NCBI GenBank assembly: GCA_015484555.1
Contig: WFMZ01000031.1
Coordinates: 1 to 50,429 of the forward strand
Source: Hydrogenovibrio sp.
GTDB taxonomy: Bacteria; Pseudomonadota; Gammaproteobacteria; Thiomicrospirales; Thiomicrospiraceae
Reading direction: 5' to 3'
Length of the DNA stretch: 50,429 nucleotides
Shown: positions 28,595 to 37,655 of the stretch, piece after piece
How positions within the stretch are numbered: position 1 is the first letter of the stretch
Layout of the letters: each line of letters begins with the position of its first letter
Notes under the pieces: model-generated
The model's input: only the letters and a program-made list of their open reading frames with translations
What the model was told of the DNA's origin: nothing
The model's database searches: none
Program-made: the position numbers and the translations under genes

Positions 28595-29731
28595 ATGAGC
28601 CGTTCACCTAAGTTTACACAGCAGCTTCAACCGCAAATATCAGGTATTAACCCTTATGTGCCAGGAAAGCCTATTTCAGAGTTAAAGCGTGAACTAAACT
28701 TGGTACGCGTGTCTAAGTTAGCGTCTAATGAAAACCCTTTGGGCGCCAGCCAAAAAGCCAAAACGGCCGTACAAGAGCTGATAATTGATATTGCTAGCTA
28801 CCCTGACGGCAGTGCTTTTGAACTTAAAAAGGCCCTGGCTAGTTTCTTAGCGGTTTCTGACAAGCAAGTCAGCGTGGGCAATGGCAGTAATGAACTATTA
28901 GAGTTAGTAGCGCGTATTTTTGCAGGCAAGGGTGATGAAATTATCTTCTCTCAGTATGCTTTTGCGGTTTATCCTATTAGTGCTCAGGTGGTTGGAGCGA
29001 CCTCTGTTTGTGTGCCTGCCCTAAATTGGGGGCATGACTTAGAGGCGATGTTAGCCGCCATTACTGAGAAAACTAAAGTTATTTATATTGCTAACCCCAA
29101 TAACCCAACCGGCACCTTAATTAGTGTTTCAGAGTGGGAAGCTTTTATTAGCCAAGTGCCAGAGCATATTATTGTGGTGCTGGATGAAGCCTACTTTGAG
29201 TTTGTTCAAACGGGTAAAACCGTCAATGGCTTAGATTACCTTGCTGAATATGACAATTTATTGGTCTCAAGAACCTTTTCAAAAGCTTATGGGCTGGCTT
29301 CTTTAAGAGTGGGTTATATGGTGGGCGGTGAAGAATTGATTGGTTATATTGAGAAAGTTCGCATGCCATTTAATGTGAACCAGTTTGCACAAGTCGCCGC
29401 CATTGCCGCTTTAAATGACCCGCAGTTCGTAAAAACCGTGGTGAGCAACAACCAAGCGGGCATGGCTCAACTAACCTCGTTCTGTCAGGGTTTAAAGCTT
29501 TCTTTTATTCCTTCTTATGGTAATTTTGTTTGCATTCAAGTAGGGCCAAAAGCATTGGAAATTAACCAGGCATTATTGGCATTAGGTGTAATTGTTCGCC
29601 CTGTATCAAACTACGGATTAGATGAGTATTTACGCGTTTCAATTGGTAGCCCAAAAGAAAACCAACACTTTATGGACGCCTTAACGAGCATTCTTTCACA
29701 AAACCAAGCAGGCAATAATGCAAACCATTAA
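28595..29731 (+). CDS. hisC: Histidinol-phosphate aminotransferase HisC
   Basis: A class II-fold PLP aminotransferase of the HisC family, 378 residues. It has KLASNENPLG, YPDGSAFELKKALA, NPNNPTGT, LDEAYFEF and the PLP lysine K230 in SRTFSKAYGLASLRVGY. HisC transfers an amino group to imidazole-acetol phosphate in histidine synthesis; copies placed in aromatic operons, as here between pheA and tyrA, also act on phenylpyruvate or 4-hydroxyphenylpyruvate, so I infer a dual role. It begins 4 bases after pheA and overlaps tyrA by 14 bases. Confidence 0.93.
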   Translation: MSRSPKFTQQLQPQISGINPYVPGKPISELKRELNLVRVSKLASNENPLGASQKAKTAVQELIIDIASYPDGSAFELKKALASFLAVSDKQVSVGNGSNELLELVARIFAGKGDEIIFSQYAFAVYPISAQVVGATSVCVPALNWGHDLEAMLAAITEKTKVIYIANPNNPTGTLISVSEWEAFISQVPEHIIVVLDEAYFEFVQTGKTVNGLDYLAEYDNLLVSRTFSKAYGLASLRVGYMVGGEELIGYIEKVRMPFNVNQFAQVAAIAALNDPQFVKTVVSNNQAGMAQLTSFCQGLKLSFIPSYGNFVCIQVGPKALEINQALLALGVIVRPVSNYGLDEYLRVSIGSPKENQHFMDALTSILSQNQAGNNANH

Positions 29732-30602
29732 GCGTATTACCATTATAGGCGTTGGCTTAATTGGCGGATCTTTTGGGCAGGGTTTAAAGAAACGACTACC
29801 AGATATTCATATTACCGGGTTCGGTAGCCAAGCTGCTAAGCTAGAAAGAGCCGTTGCGCTAAACGTGATTGATGACTTTAGCCTAGATATTGAGGTTGCC
29901 GTCGCTGCTGCAGATTTGATTCTAGTTGCCGTACCAATGGGTGCATTTGAAACTGTTTTTCAGCACATTCAACCACATATAAAGGCCGATGCCATTATTA
30001 CTGATGCCGGCAGCTCTAAGGTAAGCGTAATCAATGCTGCAAAAGCCGTTTTTGGGCAAGACTTTACCCGTTTTGTAGCCGCACACCCTATTGCCGGTAA
30101 AGAGCAAAGCGGTGTGGAGGCGGCGGATGGTGACTTATATATTGACCACAAGGTTATTATTACCCCCACAGAAACAACGAATAAAGAAGCCGTAGAGCTT
30201 GTTAAGCAGTGCTGGCAAACACTAGGAGCCGAAGTGATTGAGATGGCACCTAACTATCATGATGAAGTCTTGGCTGCCACTAGCCATTTGCCACATTTAC
30301 TGGCTTTTGGTCTAGTCGATTTATTGACGGATAATAAGCAATTAGGGGATGTTTTTCAATACACTGCGGGCGGTTTTAGAGACTTTACCCGCATTGCTTC
30401 CAGTGACCCAACTATGTGGAGAGACATCGCAACTTATAATGCTGATGCCTTGGCGAGTTGGCTAAAAAATTACCAAAAAGAATTAACCAAAATTATTGAT
30501 TTGGTCGAGAACCAAGAGGGTGATGCCTTGTTTAATTTGTTCAAAAGAGCAAGAGATTCTCGTAACCAAAATATATTAGGAATCAAGAAAGATGACGCAT
30601 AA
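29718..30602 (+). CDS. tyrA: Prephenate dehydrogenase TyrA
   Basis: A 294-residue NAD(P)-dependent prephenate dehydrogenase. The dinucleotide motif is IIGVGLIGGSFG (9-20); conserved catalytic-region residues include the AAHPIAGKEQSG histidine and the EMAPNYHDEVLAATSHLPHLL helix. It has no fused chorismate mutase and no ACT domain, so it is the stand-alone type; PheA supplies the only mutase in this operon. It overlaps hisC at its start and aroA at its end (11 bases), showing tight translational coupling. Confidence 0.95.
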   Translation: MQTIKRITIIGVGLIGGSFGQGLKKRLPDIHITGFGSQAAKLERAVALNVIDDFSLDIEVAVAAADLILVAVPMGAFETVFQHIQPHIKADAIITDAGSSKVSVINAAKAVFGQDFTRFVAAHPIAGKEQSGVEAADGDLYIDHKVIITPTETTNKEAVELVKQCWQTLGAEVIEMAPNYHDEVLAATSHLPHLLAFGLVDLLTDNKQLGDVFQYTAGGFRDFTRIASSDPTMWRDIATYNADALASWLKNYQKELTKIIDLVENQEGDALFNLFKRARDSRNQNILGIKKDDA

Positions 30603-31929
30603 CGTAAAGTTTAAAGTAAAGCCCGGCGGTAAGCTGTCTGGACGCATTCGAGTGCCTGGAGATAAATCTGTATCTCATCGTAGCATTATGCTGGGTTCAC
30701 TGGCTAAGGGTACCACGCACGTCACTGGTTTTTTAGAGGGTGATGATAGCTTGGCGACCTTAAGAGCTTTCCAAGATATGGGCGTTAAAATAGACGGCCC
30801 AAATAAAGGTAACGTTACCATTCAGGGTGTTGGCTTACGAGGCTTGAAAAAGCCAAATAACCCTTTAGATATGGGTAATTCTGGTACAGCAATGCGCTTA
30901 ATGTCAGGTATTTTGGCAGGCCAAAACTTTGATTGTGAATTAATTGGCGATGCTTCTTTATCTAAAAGACCAATGAAGCGTGTGACAGACCCACTTTCAA
31001 AAATGGGCGCTAATATCCAAACCGCAACGGGCGGTATGCCACCACTTAAGATGTCGAACGGGCAAAATTTAAAGGCTATTCATTATGATATGCCTATGGC
31101 CAGTGCACAGGTTAAATCTTGCGTATTGTTTGCTGGCTTGTTTGCAGAAGGGACGACGACGGTTATTGAACCTGCTCCGACTCGTGACCATACGGAAAGA
31201 ATGCTAAATGGTTTTGGCTATCAAGTAACCTCTAAAAAGCTAGACGATTCACGTTCTGAAATTAGCTTAGTGGGTGGTGGAGAATTAACCGCCAGTGATA
31301 TTGATGTGCCTTCTGATATTTCATCAGCAGCATTCTTTATGGTGGCGGGAGCTATCGCTCCTGAAGCTAACTTAGTGATTGAGCATGTTGGCATCAACCC
31401 AACCCGAACCGGTATCATCGATATCTTAAAACTGATGGGTGCTCAAATTAGCTTAAAGAATGAAAGTATTGTCGGTGGCGAGCCAGTAGCAGATATTCAT
31501 ATTCAATCATCAAAGTTAAAAGGTATTCATATCCCTGAGCATTTAGTTCCTTTGGCGATTGATGAATTTCCGGTGTTATTTGTTGCCGCCGCCGCCGCAG
31601 AAGGGCAAACTGTATTAACTGGCGCAGAAGAATTGCGTGTTAAAGAGTCTGACCGTATTCAAGTAATGGTAGATGCTTTGGTTGCAGTAGGGGTCGATGC
31701 GGTTGCAACAGAAGACGGTATGATTATTAACGGTGGAAAACAGTCTAAGCAAAATGCCGTGATTGAAAGCCATCATGATCACCGCATTTCAATGGCAATG
31801 ACCATGGCAGGTTTAAATGCGGTGGATGATATTGTGATTGATGATTGTGCTAATGTAAATACCTCATTTCCCACTTTTCTTGAGTTAGCGAACCAAATTG
31901 GTATGAACGTTTCAATTGTTAAAGACTAA
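30592..31929 (+). CDS. aroA: 3-phosphoshikimate 1-carboxyvinyltransferase (EPSP synthase) AroA
   Basis: AroA condenses shikimate-3-phosphate with phosphoenolpyruvate in the shikimate pathway. At 445 residues it has the usual size. Motifs: PGDKSVSHRS (22-31), GNSGTAMRLM (95-104), SAQVK (171-175), RDHTE (198-202), NPTR (269-272) and KESDRI. The set GDKx, SAQxK, RxHxE and NxTR is that used to define class II EPSP synthases, and the GNSGTxxRLM stretch lacks the class I proline, also as in class II. Class I in E. coli reads GNAGTAMRPL. The gene overlaps tyrA and is followed by cmk after 15 bases, as in many proteobacteria. Confidence 0.97.
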   Translation: MTHNVKFKVKPGGKLSGRIRVPGDKSVSHRSIMLGSLAKGTTHVTGFLEGDDSLATLRAFQDMGVKIDGPNKGNVTIQGVGLRGLKKPNNPLDMGNSGTAMRLMSGILAGQNFDCELIGDASLSKRPMKRVTDPLSKMGANIQTATGGMPPLKMSNGQNLKAIHYDMPMASAQVKSCVLFAGLFAEGTTTVIEPAPTRDHTERMLNGFGYQVTSKKLDDSRSEISLVGGGELTASDIDVPSDISSAAFFMVAGAIAPEANLVIEHVGINPTRTGIIDILKLMGAQISLKNESIVGGEPVADIHIQSSKLKGIHIPEHLVPLAIDEFPVLFVAAAAAEGQTVLTGAEELRVKESDRIQVMVDALVAVGVDAVATEDGMIINGGKQSKQNAVIESHHDHRISMAMTMAGLNAVDDIVIDDCANVNTSFPTFLELANQIGMNVSIVKD

Positions 31930-31944
31930 CTAGGAATTTAAAAT

Positions 31945-32604
31945 ATGCATATTATTACCGTAGATGGCCCAAGTGGCGTAGGAAAGGGCACGCTGTCCCA
32001 ATGGCTATGCTCTAAGACTCACTTCCAACTGTTAGACAGTGGGGCTATTTACCGAGCGCTGGCTTATGGTTCAGTGGTTGAAAAAATTGCCATCACGGAT
32101 GTAAAAGGGCTAGCCACCTTGGCGGCCAATTTACCCGTTAGCTTTGAAGGTACTAGCGTCCTGTATCAAGGTAAAGATGTTACCCCACAAATTCGTAACG
32201 AAGAAACTGCAGCAATAGCTTCTGTGGTGGCGGCTATTCCTGAAGTGCGCTCTGCATTATTACAACGCCAAAAAGACTTTGCTCAAGCGCCAGGTTTAAT
32301 TGCAGATGGTCGTGATATGGGAACAGTGGTTTTTCCACAAGCGGCAGTAAAGTTATTTTTAACCGCTTCTGCTGAAGAAAGAGCTAAAAGACGCGTTAAC
32401 CAGTTGAAAAATCAGGGAGTTAATGCTAACATTAACCAGATAATTCGAGATATTGAAGAAAGAGACGAGCGAGATCGAACACGATCAGCTTCTCCTTTGA
32501 TACCTGCAGAGGATGCAATTGAGATTGATACGACTTCTCTAAATATAGAAGAAGTCTGTCAAATCGCCGAGAAGGCCCTGTTAAAGCAAGGTATTCTTGT
32601 TTAA
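31945..32604 (+). CDS. cmk: Cytidylate kinase Cmk
   Basis: Cmk phosphorylates CMP and dCMP. The P-loop is DGPSGVGKGT (7-16), followed by LLDSGAIYRALAYG, the CMP-binding insert, DGRDMGTVVFP and the lid RDERDRTRSASPL. The length of 219 residues is standard (E. coli 227). It lies between aroA and rpsA, the same order as in E. coli and many relatives. A terminator hairpin follows, separating it partly from rpsA. Confidence 0.96.
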   Translation: MHIITVDGPSGVGKGTLSQWLCSKTHFQLLDSGAIYRALAYGSVVEKIAITDVKGLATLAANLPVSFEGTSVLYQGKDVTPQIRNEETAAIASVVAAIPEVRSALLQRQKDFAQAPGLIADGRDMGTVVFPQAAVKLFLTASAEERAKRRVNQLKNQGVNANINQIIRDIEERDERDRTRSASPLIPAEDAIEIDTTSLNIEEVCQIAEKALLKQGILV

Positions 32605-32644
32605 TAAATATTGCAACCTTTTGATTATTAAAGAATTTAAATTT

Positions 32645-32681
32645 AATCCTCCATTATCTTGATGGGGGATTTTGTTTTTTT
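32645..32681 (+). terminator. Terminator after cmk
   Basis: AATCCTCCAT (32645-32654) pairs with ATGGGGGATT (32662-32671) including one G-T pair, 7-base loop, followed by TTGTTTTTTT. Confidence 0.8.
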
Positions 32682-32769
32682 ATAAATAGTGTTTTGGGCA
32701 AGCTATTTACTTATTTAACTGACCCGTTTGATTTCGAAAACCCCAAATTCGCAGAAATCTAAACGGCTA

Positions 32770-32784
32770 GAGGCCTTTTGCCTC
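32770..32784 (+). promoter_or_regulatory. Small leader hairpin upstream of rpsA
   Basis: GAGGC (32770-32774) and GCCTC (32780-32784) form a 5-bp hairpin 22 bases before the rpsA start, and no good ribosome-binding sequence is seen between it and the ATG. rpsA leaders of gammaproteobacteria use hairpins in place of a strong Shine-Dalgarno site and are autoregulated by S1; the same role here is an inference. Confidence 0.4.
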
Positions 32785-32806
32785 GATAACATTTTGGTAA
32801 CTATCC

Positions 32807-34480
32807 ATGAGTGAATTATCTTTCGCTGAACTATTCGAACAGTCTATTGAACAAGACAAATTTAAAACCGGCTCTTTAATCTTAGGTACTGTTGTAGCTA
32901 TTGACAAAGAAGCTGTACTAGTTGATGCAGGCATGAAGTCTGAATCTGCTATTCCTAAGCAACAGTTTTTAAATGCTGCTGGCGAGCTTGAAGTTGCCAT
33001 TGGTGATGAAGTTGAAGTTTACCTTGAAACCCTAGAAGATGGTTTCGGTGAAACTCGCTTATCACGTGAAAAAGCTAAGCGCGCTAAAACTTGGGATCGT
33101 CTTGAGACGGCCCTTGAAGATAACGAAACGGTTACTGGTTTGGTTACTGGTAAAGTTAAAGGTGGTTTAACGGTTGACGTTGAAGGCGTTCGTGGTTTCT
33201 TACCTGGTTCATTAGTTGATGTACGTCCTATTCGTGACTTTGGTTTTATCGAAGGTAAAGAAATTGACCTTAAGCTAGTTAAGTTAGATCGTAAGCGTAA
33301 CAACGTTGTTGTTTCTCGTCGTGCGGTTATCGAAGCTGAAAACAGTGTTGAACGTGAAGCATTACTTGCGAACATGGAAGAAGGCGCTATCCTTGACGGT
33401 ATCGTTAAAAACTTGACTGATTACGGTGCTTTCATTGACCTTGGTGGTATTGATGGTCTATTGCACATTACTGATATGGCATGGCGTCGTGTTAGCCATC
33501 CTTCTGAAGTTATTCAGGTTGGTGATGAAATCAAAGTTAAAGTACTTAAGTTTGACCGTGAGAAGAACCGCGTATCTCTAGGTATGAAGCAACTTCTTGA
33601 AGATCCTTGGTCTGATATGGTTTCTCGTTACCCAATGGGTTCTGAGATCATGGGTAAAGTTGCCAATATTACTGATTACGGTGCTTTCATCGAAATTGAA
33701 GATGGTATTGAAGGACTGGTTCACACATCTGAACTTGACTGGACAAACCGTAACATTCATCCATCTAAAGTGGTGCACTTAGGTCAAGAAACTAAGATTA
33801 AGATTCTTGATGTTGATCAAGAGCGTCGTCGTATTTCTTTATCTATCAAGCAATGTACTGTTAACCCTTGGGAAGGCTTCTCAGCTACCCACTCTAAAGG
33901 TGACAAGATTTCTGGTAGCATCAAGTCTATTACTGACTTCGGTATCTTCATCGGTTTAGAAGGCAGTATTGATGGTTTAGTTCACTTAACTGATATCTCA
34001 TGGTCTGAACCTGGTGAAGAAGCGGTTCGTAAGTTCAAGAAAGGTGAAGAGTTAGAAACTATCATCCTATCTATCGACCCAGCTCGTGAGCGTATCTCTT
34101 TAGGTCTTAAGCAACTTGATCAAGACCCTTTCAGTGAGTATGTAGCTGCAAATGGTAAGAACAGCATCGTAACTGGTACTGTTAAGTCTGTTGATGAAAA
34201 AGGTGCTGTGATTGACCTTGGTGTTGAGATTGAAGGTTACCTTCGCGCTTCTGAACTAGCTGTTGAAACTCGTGACGCTAGCCAAGTGCTTAAAGTGGGT
34301 GATTCTGTTGAAGCTAAAATCATGAACGTTGATCGTAAGAATCGTTCTTTATCTCTATCTGTTAAGGGTAAAGATGCTCAAGATGAAGCTAATGCAATGA
34401 AAGACTACTCAGCTGGTCAAGAAACAGCAGCTAATACTTGGGGTGATCTTCTTAAAGGTCAACTTAAGTCAGAAGACTAA
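32807..34480 (+). CDS. rpsA: 30S ribosomal protein S1
   Basis: S1 binds mRNA and is needed for initiation on weak ribosome sites. The 557-residue protein, identical in length to that of E. coli, carries six S1 repeats; the later ones show the VTGTVK / [20 protein letters not shown] / [12 protein letters not shown] / RISLGMKQL pattern clearly, with repeats starting near residues 21, 105, 190, 277, 364 and 451. It ends with a short acidic tail. The reading frame starts at ATG 32807 without a clear ribosome site. ihfB follows, as is usual. Confidence 0.98.
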   Translation: MSELSFAELFEQSIEQDKFKTGSLILGTVVAIDKEAVLVDAGMKSESAIPKQQFLNAAGELEVAIGDEVEVYLETLEDGFGETRLSREKAKRAKTWDRLETALEDNETVTGLVTGKVKGGLTVDVEGVRGFLPGSLVDVRPIRDFGFIEGKEIDLKLVKLDRKRNNVVVSRRAVIEAENSVEREALLANMEEGAILDGIVKNLTDYGAFIDLGGIDGLLHITDMAWRRVSHPSEVIQVGDEIKVKVLKFDREKNRVSLGMKQLLEDPWSDMVSRYPMGSEIMGKVANITDYGAFIEIEDGIEGLVHTSELDWTNRNIHPSKVVHLGQETKIKILDVDQERRRISLSIKQCTVNPWEGFSATHSKGDKISGSIKSITDFGIFIGLEGSIDGLVHLTDISWSEPGEEAVRKFKKGEELETIILSIDPARERISLGLKQLDQDPFSEYVAANGKNSIVTGTVKSVDEKGAVIDLGVEIEGYLRASELAVETRDASQVLKVGDSVEAKIMNVDRKNRSLSLSVKGKDAQDEANAMKDYSAGQETAANTWGDLLKGQLKSED

Positions 34481-34542
34481 TTGTTATTTAAATTCTGCTC
34501 ATGTACTTGAACAGAATTAATAAAACTATTTTATTTTCTCAA

Positions 34543-34562
34543 TTGAATGCTTCGGTATTCAA
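34543..34562 (+). other. UUCG tetraloop hairpin in the rpsA-ihfB spacer
   Basis: TTGAATGC and GTATTCAA pair around a TTCG loop closed by C-G, an exceptionally stable RNA hairpin, 30 bases before the ihfB start. A second weaker hairpin (34491-34497 with 34512-34518) lies upstream. No long T-run follows, so processing or mRNA protection is more likely than termination. Confidence 0.55.
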
Positions 34563-34592
34563 AGAGTCTTTTAAAAAAGAAGTGTAATAACA

Positions 34593-34898
34593 ATGACTAA
34601 GTCCGAATTAATTGAATTAATTTCAAGAAAACAAACTCAGTTTAGTCAAAAAGATGTTGAACTAGCCGTTAATGAAATCTTAGATTCTATGATCGATTCC
34701 CTGTCAAAAGGGGAGCGCATTGAAATCCGAGGTTTTGGTAGCTTTAGCCTTCATCATCGTAAAGCTCGTGTAGGGAGAAATCCTAAAACGGGTGAACAAG
34801 TTGATTTAAGCGAAAAAAGAGTGCCGCATTTTAAACCAGGTAAGTCCTTAAAAGACTCTGTGGATGATGCAAAAGATCAATACGATATTATTTTTTAA
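34593..34898 (+). CDS. ihfB: Integration host factor subunit beta
   Basis: A 101-residue DNA-bending protein of the HU/IHF family. The location directly after rpsA and the sequence ([41 protein letters not shown], the conserved RNP tip of the beta arm, then VPHFKPGK) identify it as the IHF beta subunit. IHF compacts DNA and assists sigma-54 promoters and recombination; rpoN is encoded nearby in this window. A terminator hairpin follows. Confidence 0.95.
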   Translation: MTKSELIELISRKQTQFSQKDVELAVNEILDSMIDSLSKGERIEIRGFGSFSLHHRKARVGRNPKTGEQVDLSEKRVPHFKPGKSLKDSVDDAKDQYDIIF

Positions 34899-34952
34899 GT
34901 CCTAAACAGGCTTAGAGGTTAAAATTTTAGATTAATCTAAACTCAAATCTTC

Positions 34953-34995
34953 AAAAAGGGGTACAATATTCGAAAGAATAGGTATCCCTTTTTTT
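34953..34995 (+). terminator. Terminator after ihfB, ending at the lapA start codon
   Basis: AAAAAGGGGTAC pairs with GGTATCCCTTTTT (one G-T pair), extended by TATTC/GAATA around a GAAA tetraloop (34953-34993). The T-run 34989-34995 touches the lapA ATG at 34996. Confidence 0.75.
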
Positions 34996-35343
34996 ATGTA
35001 TAAAATAATCTCATTCACCATTTCCTTGGTATTTTTAGCACTTGGTTTATTACTGGGAATATTCAACCCCCATTCTGTTGATGTTGATTTCATCTCATTT
35101 CAAACTCAACTTCCACTATCCCTTGTAATCGCTAGCTCTATTTTGCTAGGCTTATTGATCGCACTTATTTATCTTGGTAGTTCATTTTTTGCTATGAAGT
35201 GGAAAATTCGTAAAATGAATAAAGAAAGCCTTAAGTTAAATAACCAAATATTAAATTTAAATCGCCAACTGCTAGAGCAAAAAACTGAAATTTTGTCGAC
35301 CAAAGCAGATTCTGATTTAATGATTACCGATAAAAGGACTTAA
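34996..35343 (+). CDS. lapA: Lipopolysaccharide assembly protein A domain protein (LapA/YciS)
   Basis: A 115-residue protein with two membrane helices (about 3-22 and 40-64) enclosing the LapA-family loop GIFNPHSVDVDFISFQTQLPLSLVI, then a coiled cytoplasmic tail (KWKIRKMNKESLKLNNQILN). LapA/YciS (DUF1049) acts with LapB in control of LPS synthesis through LpxC turnover. In E. coli the order is lapA-lapB-pyrF; here pyrF follows lapA directly and lapB is absent. The start codon abuts a terminator-like hairpin, and no ribosome site is visible, so expression control is unusual. Confidence 0.85.
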   Translation: MYKIISFTISLVFLALGLLLGIFNPHSVDVDFISFQTQLPLSLVIASSILLGLLIALIYLGSSFFAMKWKIRKMNKESLKLNNQILNLNRQLLEQKTEILSTKADSDLMITDKRT

Positions 35344-35347
35344 CCAC

Positions 35348-36052
35348 TTGTCACATTCTAAAATTGTTGTCGCCTTAGATTTTCCTACGTTATTACAAGC
35401 AGAACTTTTTGTACAGTCACTTGAACCAAAACTCTGTCGCCTCAAAGTTGGTAAAGAGCTATTTGCGGTAGGAGGCCCGGCATTTGTTGAAAAGTGTATT
35501 GAACAAGGGTTTGACGTATTTTTAGATTTAAAATACCATGATATTCCTAATACGGTAGCCAAGGCTTGTGAAGCGGCTGCTAATATGGGGGTTTGGATGG
35601 TTAACGTTCACAGTATGGGCGGGCAAAAGATGATGGAGGCAGCACAGAATGCACTTCAAAAAACACCCCATCAGCCTATCTTAATTGCCGTCACAGTATT
35701 AACCAGCATGGAACAATCTGATTTACAGGGAATAGGGTTACCTGGCACGCCGAAAGAAAATGTTTTAAGACTCGCTAAGTTAGCACATACGTCTGGCTTA
35801 GATGGTGTGGTTTGTTCTGCCCAAGAAACTCAGATGTTACGAGAAGAAGTTAGCCAAGATTTCTGCTTAGTGACACCTGGTATTCGCCCTGCAGGTTCAG
35901 ATGTTAATGATCAAAAAAGAATTATGACGCCGGAAGATGCTATTCAAGCAGGTTCAAACTACTTGGTCATAGGGCGTCCTATTACTAAATCAAAAGACCC
36001 TATTCAAACATTGATGGATATTAACGCTTCTTTAGCAAAGTCATCACACTAA
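35348..36052 (+). CDS. pyrF: Orotidine 5'-phosphate decarboxylase PyrF
   Basis: PyrF makes UMP from OMP in pyrimidine synthesis. The protein of 234 residues has IVVALDFPT at the start, the catalytic DLKYHDIPNT (D60, K62, D65), VNVHSMGG, AVTVLTSM, VTPGIRPAG and the phosphate-binding IGRPIT. The start is TTG 35348, with AAAGG at 35333-35337 within the end of lapA; this gives the proper N-terminus and no ATG is available. It lies 4 bases after lapA. Confidence 0.96.
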   Translation: MSHSKIVVALDFPTLLQAELFVQSLEPKLCRLKVGKELFAVGGPAFVEKCIEQGFDVFLDLKYHDIPNTVAKACEAAANMGVWMVNVHSMGGQKMMEAAQNALQKTPHQPILIAVTVLTSMEQSDLQGIGLPGTPKENVLRLAKLAHTSGLDGVVCSAQETQMLREEVSQDFCLVTPGIRPAGSDVNDQKRIMTPEDAIQAGSNYLVIGRPITKSKDPIQTLMDINASLAKSSH

Positions 36053-36071
36053 AAAATCAGCAAACGTCTGT

Positions 36072-37631
36072 TTATCCTTTTTGAGTATAAACAGGCAACC
36101 TTACTCCTACCTTTACACCCTCAACTTCGTTTGACGGCTTAGAGATTAAGTTATCAGCAAAAACAGAACCGTGATGAAAGTCAGAAATTAACTTTACGAT
36201 ATATAGGCCTAACCCAAGATGACTTTGGTCACTTGAATTAACTTCTCTTATTGAAGTCATACCATCGAAAACTTGTAATTCCAACCCATCAGGTAAAGCC
36301 TTACCTTTATTACTAACCGATATTTCTATTTGATTATTACTCACTAAACTAGCGTTAACTTGAATAGGACCTGTTTTATCATCAAAGTCTTTAGCATTAC
36401 CTATTAGCTTATCCATTAACTGCTCTAGCATAAAGCCATCTCCTAATAATAAGAGGTTATCAGGTAATGAAATATCAGCTTCTATTTCATGCTCTATATT
36501 TAAGGCTTTAATATTTTCAATGTAATGACTTATCATTTCTTTAACAGGAAAGGGCTCTGGCTCTTGCATAGATAAACTTTCTTCAATACTGGTTGCCTCT
36601 GATAAAGCTGAAATAATTTGCTTAAGCTGTTCTAAAGCATGCTGTGAATACTGGATCTGCTTATGATCTACGTCATTTTCTAATAATGATAATGACATTG
36701 ACAAACGATTTAAAGGATTATGTAGTTCATGCCTTAGTGTTACCGGTAACTGTTTTAAGTAGCGTTCATAACTAGATATTTGGCTTAACATGGTAAATAT
36801 ATGATTTCGTAAATCAGATAGTTCATCCGCATAAAAACTATTTAAACTAACACTTAAGAAGTTATTTTTATTCGCTTTTCCTTGATCATTAAAGGCATTT
36901 CTAACATCAAAGTCTAAGCGTGATATACGACGAGAAAGAGAGGAAGTATAAAAGACGGCCCCCACAAAAACAAATATAAAAATACAAGCGCCAATACCAA
37001 TTAAACGATAAAAACGCTTCAATGAATCTGTCACCAAACTATTCATCGACTCTTCCAAAATAACCGCACCAATTAATTTATTATTTACTCTAATTGGCGT
37101 GGCTGACATTAAAGAGATAGGGGTTTCTAAATTCATTCTATATTGCTGATAGGTATGACCAGAAATAGCCTCTTTAATAATTTCTTTTTCTGGTGATAAG
37201 CTTTGCGGGTAAGGATAAGGGAGAGAAAAAGGGATAATGGTAGAAACATTTTTAATTAAAAAATAACCTATCTTGGCAAAAAAATCTTTTCCAAAATTCG
37301 TTGGATTCTGAGCGAGCCGACCAATAACGTAGTTTACCTGACCTTTTTTATCAACAATCCATAAGACAGATTTATCTAAATTAAGATGACTTAATTGCCC
37401 TGTAGTACTGTTTGATTGTATTTGTAATGCCCAAAGATCCGTTCGTTTTTCTAAAATATAGGCTAGGTTAATGACCGTTTGTTTTTGAATAATGGCTTGA
37501 TTTTCAAGCAATAGCCTATGAAGATCTATGGCAAAACGATAGGTTACGACAGGTAAGATGGTAAGCATTAGTAACAAGATATAAAATCTTGTTCTAATAG
37601 TCAACCTAATGTTTTTAAAAGGGTTTGCCAT
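36072..37631 (-). CDS. Sensor histidine kinase, proteobacterial dedicated sortase type
   Basis: An inner-membrane kinase of 519 residues: membrane helix at about 13-31, periplasmic sensor region (about 32-205), second helix (about 207-230), then HAMP-like linker. The phosphoacceptor is H301 in LRHELHNPLNRL; the ATPase domain has the N box with N412 (LIGNAKDF) and the G box HLGLGLYIVK (471-480). The N-terminal pattern around EKRTDLW and the partner regulator resemble the kinase of the proteobacterial dedicated sortase system, as I recall that family. No sortase or sortase target is present in this window. It starts 24 bases after the regulator gene and is convergent with pyrF. Confidence 0.85.
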   Translation of the reverse strand: MANPFKNIRLTIRTRFYILLLMLTILPVVTYRFAIDLHRLLLENQAIIQKQTVINLAYILEKRTDLWALQIQSNSTTGQLSHLNLDKSVLWIVDKKGQVNYVIGRLAQNPTNFGKDFFAKIGYFLIKNVSTIIPFSLPYPYPQSLSPEKEIIKEAISGHTYQQYRMNLETPISLMSATPIRVNNKLIGAVILEESMNSLVTDSLKRFYRLIGIGACIFIFVFVGAVFYTSSLSRRISRLDFDVRNAFNDQGKANKNNFLSVSLNSFYADELSDLRNHIFTMLSQISSYERYLKQLPVTLRHELHNPLNRLSMSLSLLENDVDHKQIQYSQHALEQLKQIISALSEATSIEESLSMQEPEPFPVKEMISHYIENIKALNIEHEIEADISLPDNLLLLGDGFMLEQLMDKLIGNAKDFDDKTGPIQVNASLVSNNQIEISVSNKGKALPDGLELQVFDGMTSIREVNSSDQSHLGLGLYIVKLISDFHHGSVFADNLISKPSNEVEGVKVGVRLPVYTQKG

Positions 37632-37655
37632 TATTTAACTAGAAACTTAAATCAA

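Noticed and set aside
36068-36094. CTGTTTAT/ATAAACAG hairpin at the pyrF-kinase junction as a terminator
   Set aside because: The stem is AT-rich, has no T-run after it on either strand and overlaps the kinase coding end.
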